NCBI GenBank assembly: GCA_023375785.1
Contig: SZWC01000548.1
Span: 258,217 to 322,216 of the forward strand
Reading direction: 5' to 3'
Source: Penium margaritaceum
Taxonomy: Eukaryota; Streptophyta; Zygnematophyceae; Desmidiales; Peniaceae
Length of the DNA stretch: 64,000 nucleotides
Within the stretch, counting starts at the first letter, position 1. The number at the start of each line of letters is the position of its first letter. The notes under the pieces are model-generated. The model made no database searches, was not told the DNA's origin, and saw only the letters and a program-made list of their open reading frames with translations. The position numbers and the translations under genes are program-made. This document shows positions 46,621 through 57,880 of the stretch, one piece after another.

Positions 46621-47564
46621 ATGTTGTTTAACATGCTTGCATGTAAATGAACCATGCTGCTGGCAGTGTGTAGATGTGGCATGAAGATGGTCAGCAGGTT
46701 TTTGAATACCAAAGATAAAGAGTCGCCACCTGTCGGCTACAATGACATGAGGCGCCATCCAGGCTATGAGGAGAGAGCCAATAAAGGCAGATAGAATTGA
46801 TCATTCTGAATTGGCCATGGGCCAAAGCTACTAGCTACAAAGCAACCATGACTCTCATGGACATATCCAGTGCATGAGCCTGTTTACATTGATCCATGTT
46901 TTTAATCAGATTCATGACATTGAAGAAGGCGATGGTCTTGACACTGCCCGTCACACATACCCCTCCCTACTCCCCCCCGCCCAACTGATTCTTGTGGATG
47001 CGCACTGATCCCCCTGTCTACCTATGATGAGTACCCCACACAGCAATCTTCACCAATGTTTCTCAAAGGACACACGAGGCTAACATGCTCATGACCATAC
47101 ATGGATACAAAAATAAATAAGGCAATGATGAGTTGCAGCTAAGGCTGGAATGCCATCTTCTCTCAACATGGTGGCTCATGAAGCTTTCTGGACAGAAGAC
47201 AAGTGGACACTGGGACCAACAGTCACAGTGAACTATGCCATCATTTGCTGAAATTTTCACTGGTGCCACTGACAGTTTCAGCAGATTTGTTAGGGCACCA
47301 ATGGATACTGGGATGCCGGTCATTTGATTACCTGTTGAGGATCTGCAGCTCAAATGGTGTTCATAAGAAAGACGAGAATGTCACCAACAGTGGTTTTTGG
47401 CATGAGTGAAAGAAACACATAACACATGGCATAGTTCAGGTCTTGCTTCAACTGCACGTGGCAGCTCACAACTGGTGAACATGATGTGCTCGAAGAGTGT
47501 GATAGAAGTAAATGTTTGATGGCTTGTTGGATGTTGACATCAATTCTCAGAGATTGGATTAGGT
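46621..47564. other. Spacer
   Basis: No gene or transposon terminus seen. A C-rich stretch lies near 46955-46985. Confidence 0.45.
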
Positions 47565-48010
47565 CTGCATTGGCATGGCACAACACGGCAAAACACGACA
47601 TGAAGTAAGTTGACACAATACGGCACGACATGACATGACAGAACACGACACAACATGACACAACATGATAGGACAAACCACGACATGAAATGACATGACA
47701 CAACCCAACCCGGCCCAGCCCGGCCCGGTCCGACCCCATTTGACCTGACTCGACCCGACCCAACCGGACTCGATCTGACCCGACCCTACATGACCCAACC
47801 AAACCCGAACAGGCCCGATTGGACCCAACCCAACCCGACCCGGTCGGAGAGGACTCGCCTCTACCCAGCCCGACTAGACCAGAGCCCACCCGGTCTGACC
47901 CAACCTGAGTCAATGCAGCTCCGTTCGACCCGACCCAACCAGACCCGACCCGAACATACCCGACCCAATCCGAACCCGCCCGACCCAACTTAATCGGACA
48001 GAACACAACA
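47565..48010. repeat. Degenerate 5-bp satellite, shifting from ACACG to GACCC units
   Basis: The left part repeats ACACG/ACATG units and the right part CGACC/CAACC/CGGCC units. The shared 5-base period suggests the C-rich array evolved from, or with, the ACAC-type array. Confidence 0.82.
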
Positions 48011-48017
48011 TGACACA

Positions 48018-48920
48018 TTGGCCACCAAATGGACAGCACCACCAAATACAAGATGACACAACGACTCCAACCATGAAGTCACATGGGACAACGGGAAATT
48101 CCATGACACAGCCTTTCCAATGAATATAGCAACCAAACCGGGCATGCACATGATGCGCCAATGCAACGAGCTGTATTTTGGATTTTCTCATGTCGCATGT
48201 GTGAAAAAAATTGTATGTGCGCAGTTCTAACAACAACTGGGATGGCAAGTGAAATTTTAGGTGTTCTTTTGTATGTGCGTCAGCCTTAAGTAGCAACTAC
48301 CACCATGTGAGAGCTTGGTGTGGATAGTACAATACCACCAAGGCACCGCCAAGTAGGAAAACGGGTTTCTAACCGCCAGAGCTAGACTAAGTCCCCTGGA
48401 TTGTTTTTACAATTTCTTGTGTGTTTGCAAGTGTCTCCACATACCGTAGTGTGCTAAATATATGAGGCACTTTATGTGTTGTGTTTATCAATGATTTGTA
48501 CCAAGTTTGGAGCATTACTTTGCTTCTCCAAGTCAGAAACAAAGATGCCACCCTCAATTTGTAACAGTGTTATTCGTCACACACTCTACTGTTGATGCCG
48601 GAATTTTATCGGCATGTCACACAACTCCTAAGATCTTAAAAGAGCAATCAAAATTCTTCAAATATTTCCGTTTGAGTGCCTTGCTACCTTCATTTTCTCA
48701 AAAAGCCAAGTTTCTATCAGGGATTTTCACAGAATCCACCGAGGTCCCAAGATGCACTTTGAACTTTACTGAGCATATCTCTGGCTAAGTACATGATGTA
48801 CAGCGATTGGATTGTGTTTGTTTTATCCAACAGTTGTATGAAAGCAATTAGGAGAATTATTGTCTTCCAAGTTTCTTGAGCGCAAGCACGTGAGGGACGG
48901 GAGCCATCGACACTACATTC
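48018..48920 (+). repeat. Dispersed repeat R, copy 1 (upstream of element D gag)
   Basis: Aligns with 51521-52120 in order, for example CATGCACATGATGCGCCAAT, TTTCTAACC, and GTGTTTATCAATGATTTGTAC. It leads directly into the D gag start, so it is probably LTR and leader sequence of D. No primer site was recognised. Confidence 0.7.
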
Positions 48921-50967
48921 ATGGCTGTCGCTTTGACCAAGGATTTCCATGTAGTGGGAAAGCTCGTAGGTGCAACGAACTTCATCAATTGGAAATTCTG
49001 CATGCAACTCATCTGTGAGGAGCGCGGGCTTTGGGAAGTCATGATGGGAGCAAAGCAAGTGCCGGATTCAAGCGCGAATTAGCACAAGTGACAACGTGAA
49101 CTTCTTCCTTGGCAACAACACAAGGGCATGCAAGGGAAGAGGGGGCATCTGCTGGAAAGGTGAAGAGGTTTGCAAAGAAAGAAACGGAAGGTGATGATGT
49201 TGCTTGCGATGAATGTTGTGCTGCCACTCATGCTTTATGTGCAGCCCTTCACGCTCGGGCATGGAGCTTGGAAGGACTTGTGTGGGGTGTATGAGGAGGG
49301 CATTATGACAAGTCATTTGATGCTCCATTAGCACTTCTGTTAAGTGCACAAGGGTGGAGATGAATGCGTGCAGGAGTGCATCGACCATGGGAAGAAGTTG
49401 GTGGAGCAACTTGAAGCCGTGGATACGAAACTGGGAAGCGACGAGGTCGTCCTCATTCATTTGGAAGGATTTCTACAGTCATACCAACCCCTCGTTTTGA
49501 CATTGGAGGCACACTCGGGTAACCTCAAGCTCAAGGAGGTAACTATGCATCTCCTCCACGAGGAGATGCGCCAGCACTTGCATGGTGATAAGGGCAAGGA
49601 TGTCATATATGTGATCCATACGCATGTGTGCCTGGGGATGCCGAGAACGAGAGAGAGCCATCAGTGTGATACCGAGGACTGGAGTCTGTGTATGTTTCCA
49701 TTGCGGCTCCACCGACCATTTATTTGGTGTGTGTCCCATGAAAATCAGATCATGCGTAGTGGAAGACGTCCTCCTTATCTTCCTTGCCCTCATCAGCCAT
49801 GTGGGTATCCTTCGCCTCCGACACGATTTGTGCCCTCGTGGCAAGTGCCAACTCCAAAGTGCCTGACAAGTGGTACGTGGACTTGGGAGCCGCTCAGCAG
49901 CTCACTCCACATTATGGATGGTTTGAGGTTTTCAAGAGCATTCCCCAAAAATATGTGTTTTTAGGAGATGACAAGGTGCTATGACGTAGTGAGAGAGGGC
50001 ACATTGTGCATTGATGTGTAGGTCGTAGGGGAGTTGAGGAGCGTGAATCTCACAAATGGGTTGTATATCCCGAAGCTTGCAAAGAGCCAAGTGACACTGT
50101 GTGAGTTTGAACAAAAGGAATATAAGGTGGAGTTCAATATGAAGGGGTATTGTGTGGTAAAGGAGGAACTAGTTATCCTTATGACACCATGTGAAGGATA
50201 TCCTTACCCCTTGCGTGGTTGTGTGACATCCTCTGAGGAGCGTGTTATACCCTTTGTGGATGGTGGTAAAAAACGTGTGGATGTAGTGAGAGCTTGTGGC
50301 GATGGTGTTCCTGATGTGTTTCCTCCTCCTTTACCAAGTACCATGGATTCTGAACAGGTCAAGGAAACTGCAAAGGAGAACGGGGAATTAACAGAACATT
50401 TTGGTGGTGGAAAAGCAATAGAGGCACGTGTTGTTGTTGAAAAACCATACGGCATAAAATTGAAACTACAAGAGCTGAGGAGGAGCGAAAGGTTATCCCC
50501 AAGAAGTTTGGGGATGTCACTGGCAACCGGGACTGGGGAGAACCTATCTAGACCATGCGCCTCCACGACCGAAGCACGCACACCAGATACGCAGATGTAG
50601 AGAGATCGGTCGCCATCGTGAGACGTACCAAAGATGACAACAGAGATGGTTCACGTGAGGTATCGTCTATCATCAAGGTGGAACCCATCAGCTACAAGAA
50701 CGTCATCAAGGGGATCATGTGACTGGACATGCACATTGGTTGCATCGGCATCAACATCAACCTTGTCAATACAAGCCGCATGAAAGTCGAGCAACCGGTG
50801 GATGTCGCGCAAAAGCTTCAAGAAGAAGATGATGATATGAACATGGTGCATGATGTCTAGGGCGTCCTTTGCCCTTGGTCATTGAGTCTTGTTTTGTTCT
50901 TGGCTTTGTATGTTGTTTTCAATGTACTTATGCTATACGTAGTCGGCGAGTGCTCGCCAAGAAGGAG
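48921..50967 (+). pseudogene. Ty1/copia element D gag, PR and linker, internally deleted
   Basis: ATG at 48921 opens MAVALTKDFHVVGKLVG with NFINWKFCMQLICEERGLWE, the usual copia gag opening. After several stops the gag body returns (CIDHGKKLVEQLEAVDTKLG, LQSYQPLVLTLEAHSGNLK, LLHEEMRQHLHG). A CCHC knuckle (CFHCGSTDHLFGVC) lies near 49694, the protease start (WYVDLGAAQQLTPH, with Leu in place of Ser) near 49876, then SVNLTNGLYIPKLAKSQVTL. From about 50220 a linker-like sequence follows (EERVIPFVDGG, LRRSERLSP). Neither an integrase core nor a YVDD motif is present. Confidence 0.82.
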
Positions 50968-51047
50968 TGTTGGCAGTTGGGTGGCGGAAGCTACCGGAAA
51001 AAGGACAAGCCGCCCAATGATGGTCTCCTTAACCACACGACGGATGT

Positions 51048-51091
<44 letters not shown>

Positions 51092-51177
51092 GGAGAGAGA
51101 GAGATAGAGGAAGAGACAGGGAGGGAGAGAGAGAGAGAGAGAGGGAGAGAGAGAGAGAGAAAGAGAGAGAAGGAGCA

Positions 51178-51217
<40 letters not shown>

Positions 51218-51390
51218 GACGGGTCACAACGGTGTTCACTGGTCGCAAAAACTGGGTGGCCGGCAGGGTAAGTCCCAGCTGGAATCTTTGGACTCTCTTT
51301 GAGACGAGAGAGAGAATCAGTATTCCACCACTGTCTTTTCCCAGTTTGATTTTTTGTGTGTCTGATTCAAATTATTTGTTTTTTGTTACA
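50968..51390 (+). repeat. Probable LTR start of D with a GA microsatellite
   Basis: TGTTGGCAGTTGGG begins after the purine tract GAAGGAG, as expected for a 3' LTR. The right boundary is uncertain; GTTACA at 51390 is one possibility. It contains a GA-rich microsatellite from about 51050 to 51212. Confidence 0.5.
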
Positions 51391-51534
51391 CATGAAAGGC
51401 CAAACCTGGCCAGTTAGTGAGTGTGCAAAGTACAAACCTAAAATCTGGAGGCAGTTGAAGCATGTTTGCATGAAAGGCCAAACCTGGCCAGTTAGTGAGT
51501 GTGTCCATTTTGTGGACATGGGCCACAAAATGGA
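51391..51534. repeat. 35-bp direct repeat and 12-bp inverted repeat
   Basis: CATGAAAGGCCAAACCTGGC and the 15 bases after it occur at 51391-51425 and 51469-51503. Next to the second copy, TCCATTTTGTGG (51504-51515) and its exact reverse complement (51523-51534) form a hairpin. Confidence 0.85.
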
Positions 51535-52130
51535 CAGCATCACAAAAAAGAAGACGATGCAAAGAGTACCACTTTGAAGTTGCATCGGTGTATGGGAAAT
51601 TCCATTACACATCCTTGCCAATGCGTGTCGTGACTCAACTGGGCATGCACGCAATGCGCCAATGGAACGGGACACATTTTGGATTTTCTCGCATCTCATG
51701 TAGCAAACAATTGTGAAACTAGGATGCAAATTCAACTTTTAGGCACCACCAAGTGGGCAAAGAGTTTCTAACCACCACAAGAGCTAGACATGCGCCCTGG
51801 GCAAGAATTTCCCTTGCATTTTTTCAAGTGTCACCATGTAGGAAAGTGTGACGGATATATGAGGCATTCTATGTATTATGTTTATCAATGATTTGTACTA
51901 CGTTTGGAGTATTACCATGCCTCTCTAAGTTAGAAACAGAGATACTACCCTCATTTTGTAGCAGTATTATTCATCATACACTTTACCATTGATGCCGAAT
52001 TCTTTTTAGGATGTCATAAAACTTCAAAGTTTTCCAACAAGCCATCAAACATCCATTCGAGTCACTTGAATGAGAGCACATGAGTGATGGGAGCTACCGG
52101 CGCCGCTGTCATGGCTGCTGTTTTGACCAA
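51521..52130 (+). repeat. Dispersed repeat R, copy 2
   Basis: Same order of blocks as 48018-48960, shorter by internal gaps. It ends with a gag-start-like ATGGCTGCTGTTTTGACCAA (near 52109) and then diverges, so it is the 5' end of a second D-type element. Confidence 0.7.
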
Positions 52131-53883
52131 TGAATGACTATCGCTGGTGTGGCAACACTGTCAAATAGCTAATACGCTAGCACGCCTGTAAATGCAACAA
52201 ATATCAAGGGTTGGGCTATGGATATGTACGAATTCTCATCAGTTTCAATAGCTTAGAATGCTAAGAGGAGTGAAAACAGACAACCACACTACATGAATAC
52301 ATCTTGCGGTGCACAACGGGTGATGTATAGTGTACTGTCTGTTTGCCTCAACTGCAATCCAAAAATAATATTTTGGCTAAAAAGCTTTCCAGGGTCAGGT
52401 CAATAGTGAACCATTTGATCCTAGAAATGCACACTCTTGAGACGGACGCAACCATTGCATTAGTGCATGGGCCTCCCAACAGGCAGTGGAAGTAGAATGA
52501 AACACATGCCAATCGGGCTAAAAACGACTCCACCAACAAACCTCTGGAGGCTACAGAAAAACTTAATGGTGCCTGAGCAAGCACCCTGGACTCCATAGCA
52601 GCTACCTTGTAGCCGCTGGTGGGTGGTGCCACCACCCGACAATGCTCCAACTCCAGCTGGGTCTGCATGAGGGTTTGCACGAGGATGGACAAACCCAAGT
52701 GGTAACATTCAGCTGTGCATATAGACGGGGGTGGCTCACATCACAAGACGCTTGAATCTTGCAGAGCACGTACCTCCACCTAATGGGCAAATTTGCCAGG
52801 ATATCCACAAGAGTTTACCTAGCCAGACTCACTAGCAAAAATTTATGTTCGCCGCATCCATTACTAAAATAAAAAAGCAAATGAGGTATCCAGCTTGCTG
52901 GCCATGCCCAATCAGTGACATGCATTACTTATCGAGCATGGCCAGGAGGGTGATTTGACCCTCCTCAATTGAGCAAGAGTCGCTCCATTGCGAAACTCAA
53001 TCCCTCAGGAGATCACAATTGAGTGGCGACCCCCCTTTTTTTACAACAGGCATGCAAACCCTGCCTCTTCTAAATGCAAACTACTTTGGAAACCAACCCA
53101 GATTAACATTTAGGATTGATGATATTATTATTACCGTATGCAACCATTGTGTCCTGAATAAGCGGGGCCAAGAAAGTTCTTTGTCTGCGCATAGGATGTC
53201 TTGGATCCTCCTTGCAAAACCCACACAAACCCTTCCCTAAAAAATTCACATATACTGCAAAATAGGGATTTGTGATTGTTCCAGTACAATGATGATTTCA
53301 GCACTCCAACACTTCATTTCATACCGCGTCGACATGGTATTCACTTGCTTTCTTTTTTGATACCTCGTTTCTTTTCTATGACCTTTTTTTATTTTTACGT
53401 CCCAAGCGTACACAAGTCCCTAACAGGATTGTTTTACTGTTTGGCCAAGGGCATTTAGGCCAACTGACATCCGTGGTTCCGCTTCATAAGTTTCTGACAA
53501 CTTTGGCACCTTTTAGAAGGTTTGAGAAAATTGTCACAAACTATATCGATGTTTCAATATTGTTCTGTTAACTTCATGAATGTGCTAGACTTTTACAAAG
53601 ATGTTCATTGATATTCTCAAAGCCCCCCGACTTCTCAGTGGAGCTTCTCAAAGCAGCTACTCATGGCACAGATTTGCAAGAGTTGCTCAGATGGAGTGCC
53701 AAAGACCCGACATATGCCTCGTTCTCATTCTTGGCACTATATGTATGTACTTGAGTCATGTGACACTTGCCATCAAAGTACAACTATTGCTTACTACACA
53801 TGATCCATTTCCCCTAGTTCTCAATTGTCTTTTTTCCTACAGGTTATCCTTGTGAACACCTACGTTTCACTCACTGTAACACT
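52131..53883. other. Spacer, including a possible LTR of relic H
   Basis: No gene recognised. The end at 53881 (CACTGTAACA) fits an LTR terminus because a primer site follows, but the LTR start was not identified. Confidence 0.4.
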
Positions 53884-53895
53884 TGGTATCAGAGC
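53884..53895 (+). promoter_or_regulatory. Primer-binding site of LTR-element relic H
   Basis: TGGTATCAGAGC matches the complement of the initiator tRNA-Met 3' end, two bases after an LTR-like terminus. Confidence 0.7.
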
Positions 53896-55450
53896 GTAGT
53901 GGTATTGGAAAGACAACGAACGCAATAACTATCTCGCGACAACCATGCAAGAGTCCTCAATGTATCTCTTCCATTCAGAAACTTGCCGTATTTGCAACAA
54001 CAGTGAACGCAGCAAGTGCAACCGGCAACGAGCAACAGTCTCTGGTAAGTGCTCTTGCAATGGAGGATCAGCACTGCGCAAACACCGATACACTCAAGGT
54101 GAACCACACGGTAACCGCAACCTTTGCGGCACCAGGCGGCCAACCTAGTGATAGGTCCCTCAGGTTCAACGAGTCCATTGCCTCTACCACTGCCCGTAGG
54201 AACAAGTGGCATGATGGGAGGGACTGGTCGACAAGCACAAATCGACAAAGACCTGTACCAGAAGTTTTCGGGACTAAAGAGCCTCAACACCCATTTTCTC
54301 CAACAAATCAAGTTGACTATAGATGGGCTTCCGAACTCTCACATGCACAAAGTAGTACTCACCGAGAGCAATTTTCAATTCTTCAATGAACCCCAGATTT
54401 TACCAGCACTTCCCAAGCTGTTTGATCCCACGAACTCCAAGGGATTGAGGGTCAAGATGTGGCATGCAAGTATGGAGGTGTACGGCACTATTGCTGGCGA
54501 CAACAGCGACAAAAAGAAACAAGTGACCTCACGGCCTTGATTTTGTGTGGCAGGACTTTGACTTGGTAGTCTAATCTAAAGACAATCTAATGACATGAGG
54601 AGATGGGTTGAGCCACATCGATGGCTCACGCAACCGCTCTTGCATCGTCGACTACACGCGTACTACCTCTCAAGCAGATTCATCCGATTTGGTACAACTC
54701 CCTCATGCCACCGGAAACATGGAGCGACTTTGCGGATGATACTCATGCTCATTCTAGGAAGTTCAACAAGAAGTCTGACGTACGGTATAGACTACAACAT
54801 TTGCATAACAGTCAAGCGGGACTGTGTACACTCCGTGTTTCTACGAAATCATCACTGGCATTGACCTCTCCGTCAACGAGTTGTTTTTCTACTAAAACAA
54901 CAGCTTCAAGCCAGATATTCAGTGAGCAAGTGCCATTTTCAGCATCAACGATGACCTTATGTGAATGATGGCAGCAACCACTTACGTTGACAGCACCGAC
55001 TATAAGGCTCGAATCAAGGAATCCAGCGTCCGGCGACCCAGAAGCCACAATTCCTACCATCGTAGAGAAAATTCAGAGACGACAAAAACCTCGTCTCAGA
55101 GGGAGACTGATGCTGTCTATAAATGCAATCTAAGGCTCTGCTAGACATGCAAGAAACCAGTTCATACCTTGTGCGATTGTTAAAAATAACATCTACAAAC
55201 CAAAGGGGGGAAAGTTACACAAAAAACATGAAGAGTCAAGAATTGGCAAAGGCAAGAGCAGACGGTGAAGCTCCTTTCCAATCGGAACATTCTACGCCAA
55301 CAAATCACCCAGCTAGACCACTCACATTGCCACAAACGAGGCTTCAAAAAATCGCAAAGTTCGACGAGGGGTAGAAGGACGACCAACGGGCACTACTGTT
55401 ACGAATGCAACCAAGGGGTTGCAAGAGATGCAGAACGATATTGGAATCAC
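53896..55450 (+). pseudogene. LTR-element relic H, coding remnants
   Basis: Below the primer site, one frame reads LAVFATTVNAASATGNEQQS and another, 54180-54540, GTGRQAQIDKDLYQKFSGLK, KVVLTESNFQFFNEPQ and LRVKMWHASMEVYGTIAG. Further fragments near 54860 (ITGIDLSVNELFFY) and 55400 (CYECNQGVARDAERYW) look coding. They are separated by stops and shifts. The position after a primer site suggests gag, but I cannot assign copia or gypsy. Confidence 0.4.
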
Positions 55451-55542
55451 TAGATGGAGTAGCTTCTTATAGCTTTGGTAGAAATGACGTGGTTCAGAAA
55501 TTGGGTTTGTAGACTGAACCAGGAGTATTTGAAGGATCAATC

Positions 55543-56188
55543 TGTTGAATGGTACGCACCTTGTCCACTGGCTAGCTGACTGGTTGCACGGAAAGACAAG
55601 GCATGCACTGCTCTATGGAGTACGTCCTCTTGGTCTGTTCTGAGATAGGCCAGGAATGTACTGTCCATAATGGGTATATCCCTTGGAGATAATAAGGGGA
55701 AACAGAACATCGTGGCCTAGTTGGGATAGGCGCCGGAGCTCAAGGGTTGCGGGCTCAAATGCCGCGACGACCGCTTTTTCTTTGTGGCCCAAAATGGGAC
55801 AAGAAGCTTCTAGGAAGCTTACTAGAGCCTGGCTTGACAATGACACTTGGCGGTCTTAGGACGCACCAAGTAGGACTATAGGCTGAGGTTGGTTCCTATG
55901 GAGCCACTATGAGCAAAGGCATTACAAATGCTCTACAAGTATAAAAGCCTATGCCCTGTATGCATCAATTTACAGTTATTGCCTTTGAGACTCCTCACAG
56001 AGTGTCCAACCAAGGGTAGACACCAAAGACCTTCATGCGCACTTCGTGAGGTTGCAAACCAAACGAACCTAGAGAGTGGATCCCTCGTTCAACGGTGATA
56101 TGTTATCTTGGTTGCAATACCAAGAGTGCTTGGCGGCCTCCCATGTCGGGACCCGTTTTCTAGACCGTTGCTATCCGGTGCATTGGCA
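55543..56188 (+). repeat. 5' LTR of G
   Basis: Start chosen at TGTTGAATGG; it could shift. It shares GGCATGCACTGCTC, ACTTGGCGGTC and the block from TTTGAGACTCCTCACAGAG with E and B LTRs. A TATA-like GTATAAAAGC lies near 55940. It ends GCATTGGCA. Confidence 0.72.
55705..55770 (+). promoter_or_regulatory. tRNA-like module in G's LTR
   Basis: TGGCCTAGTTGG (55713-55724) is an excellent box A. GGCTCAAATGCC (55752-55763) resembles box B. The spacing of 39 bases is slightly short. A T-stem-like pairing TGCGG/CCGCG flanks a 9-base loop. Confidence 0.5.
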
Positions 56189-56190
56189 AA

Positions 56191-56205
56191 GGGTTATGGG
56201 CCCAC
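56191..56205 (+). promoter_or_regulatory. Primer-binding site of G (half-tRNA type)
   Basis: GGGTTATGGGCCCAC, two bases after the LTR, identical to the B1 and E1 sites. Confidence 0.78.
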
Positions 56206-56621
56206 ACTTCTGGTTCTAAGGTACGCTTCCAAGACTGACTCACGCGTGGTCTTGCAGGGCGCACATGTACAACAAGTACACAAAGATCAGACGGCTCCAA
56301 ACTGCTCCATTGGCTCCATCGGCTTCTTCAGGTAGGGTGCGCGCACGTGGCAGACTAGGGGACAAGGAATAGCTCTGTCCATGCTGGCCACAACCCTCGA
56401 GCCCCAACGGGATTAAGCTCTACCCCTTTTTAGAAGGTGGTACGACCCCAAGTCCAATCTCTCACAATGGTACCATCGTCTTAGGTGATCATATGTGGGA
56501 GGGGTTTGTAAAGGAACGAACTACACCATTGACAACGGTCGCAGTCAGTAGCCTCATTAGCCTCATCGGCCTCAAGGAAGTAGAGTAGCAGCAAAGTACA
56601 GAAGACGAGTAACTGTAGGAA

Positions 56622-57183
56622 ATGGCGGATCCAACTCAAGCTCGCTTTGAGGTGGGTATGTCCAAATTCACGGGGACAGGTTTTCCCTTGTGGAAATGGC
56701 AGTTTGAGATTGTCAGAAACGTGTGCGGCTACCTCGACATCCTAAAAGGGACCAAGAAAGTACCCGCGAATGCGACAGTGACCACGCATGCGGCTGACCT
56801 TGCAGCATGGACGATGAAGAACAACATGGCTCTTGCCATTCTCGTGACGTCCATCAACGAGACTCAGCACTCCCACATCGCAGGATGCACGTTGGCTGCC
56901 GATGCCTACGCAAAACTCTCACGCGTGCATCAATCAAATGCCCTAGCAAACTGACTCTTCATCTTCCAAAGGTTGATGTCGATGACGGTGAGCAAAGGAG
57001 AAGCAATTCCCACATTTTGCACTTGTTTGACAACGTGCTGCAAGAGGTCCAACAAATGGAATGGAATCTCGACTCCAAAATGCATGCCATGATCCTTCTA
57101 ATGGCACTGTCGGAAAGCTGGGGATCCTTGATCATCGTATGTGGCAGTTGGAAGGAGGTACATCTGACGTATGAGGCAGTGAG
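56622..57183 (+). pseudogene. Copia G gag
   Basis: ATG at 56622 opens MADPTQARFEVGMSKFTG, then FPLWKWQFEIVRNVCGY, MALAILVTSINETQHSH and LSRVHQSNALAN. A TGA at 56952 replaces an Arg codon and the frame shifts, returning with NLDSKMHAMILLMALSESWG to LTYEAVS at the truncation. It lacks the zinc knuckle. Confidence 0.87.
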
Positions 57184-57861
57184 CATGTGATACTTAAAGG
57201 GACATCAGTTGTACTGAAGAATGGTTGATGAATCACTCAAAATGATGGGCTACATGTACATCTAGAGCTTGCGCAAGTCAGCCCTCTCACAAGCCACACC
57301 ACTTAGCCATGGACGCTAAAGCTCACACACTAGAGTCCATAATCTCACACAAGAGAGGAAATCAGCCAAGCACTTAGGCTGACCACTCACAGACAACCTA
57401 GAGAGCTAGACAATGCTCTCATGGCACACTCTCAGTGGTCACATAACCCACAATCTCATGGAGAATCGCCATGTGTCCACGGCTAGCACATAAGGATTTC
57501 ACATCACATAAAAAGTAAGGAGAGGTACCTTTTTCCTAGTCAACACACTCTGAAAAGGCGATCCAAGAATCTAAGACCATCAGGTCTTCACCCTGGACCT
57601 CTTGCCCTTTTTCTTTTCTTAGGCTAGGGCATGGAGCCATCGCCCATGGTCACCCAGACACTAGCAGTCATGACCCAGAAACTTTGAAAATTCATCTCTC
57701 AATCCGACCGTTGGATCGGCCTGAAACTTGGACCGTAGACAATTCGCCACCTCATCCTTCCCAGAGTGAAGTCGGATCAACAATCGGAGTAAGCATTTCG
57801 TAGTTTCCTGGAACTTGCTCCTGTGGACCTGAAGCTAAGGCGGATGGCTCCTTTTCCAACA
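57181..57861 (-). repeat. 3' LTR of A2 (family A), outer end missing
   Basis: Minus-strand family-A LTR beginning TGTTGGAAAAGG at 57861. About 45 bases of its outer end are lost at the join with G. Confidence 0.83.
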
Positions 57862-57880
57862 ATCTCCCACTTTGCCGTAG

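Larger units (their letters stand above)
55543..57183 (+). mobile_element. Ty1/copia element G, 5' part
   Basis: LTR, half-tRNA primer site, leader and most of gag. The match to other gags stops at LTYEAVS, where a minus-strand family-A LTR begins (about 57181). No pol is present. Confidence 0.8.

Noticed and set aside
47350-48051. A 233-codon minus-strand frame rich in Gly, Val and Ser
   Set aside because: Explained by the GACCC-type satellite; the flanking parts do not resemble a protein.
51050-51215. CRISPR-like or other spaced repeat array
   Set aside because: Simple GA microsatellite with no unique spacers; no array with regular spacers was seen anywhere.
50869-51417. 182-codon frame with Arg-Glu repeats
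   Set aside because: Produced by the GA microsatellite in the probable D LTR.
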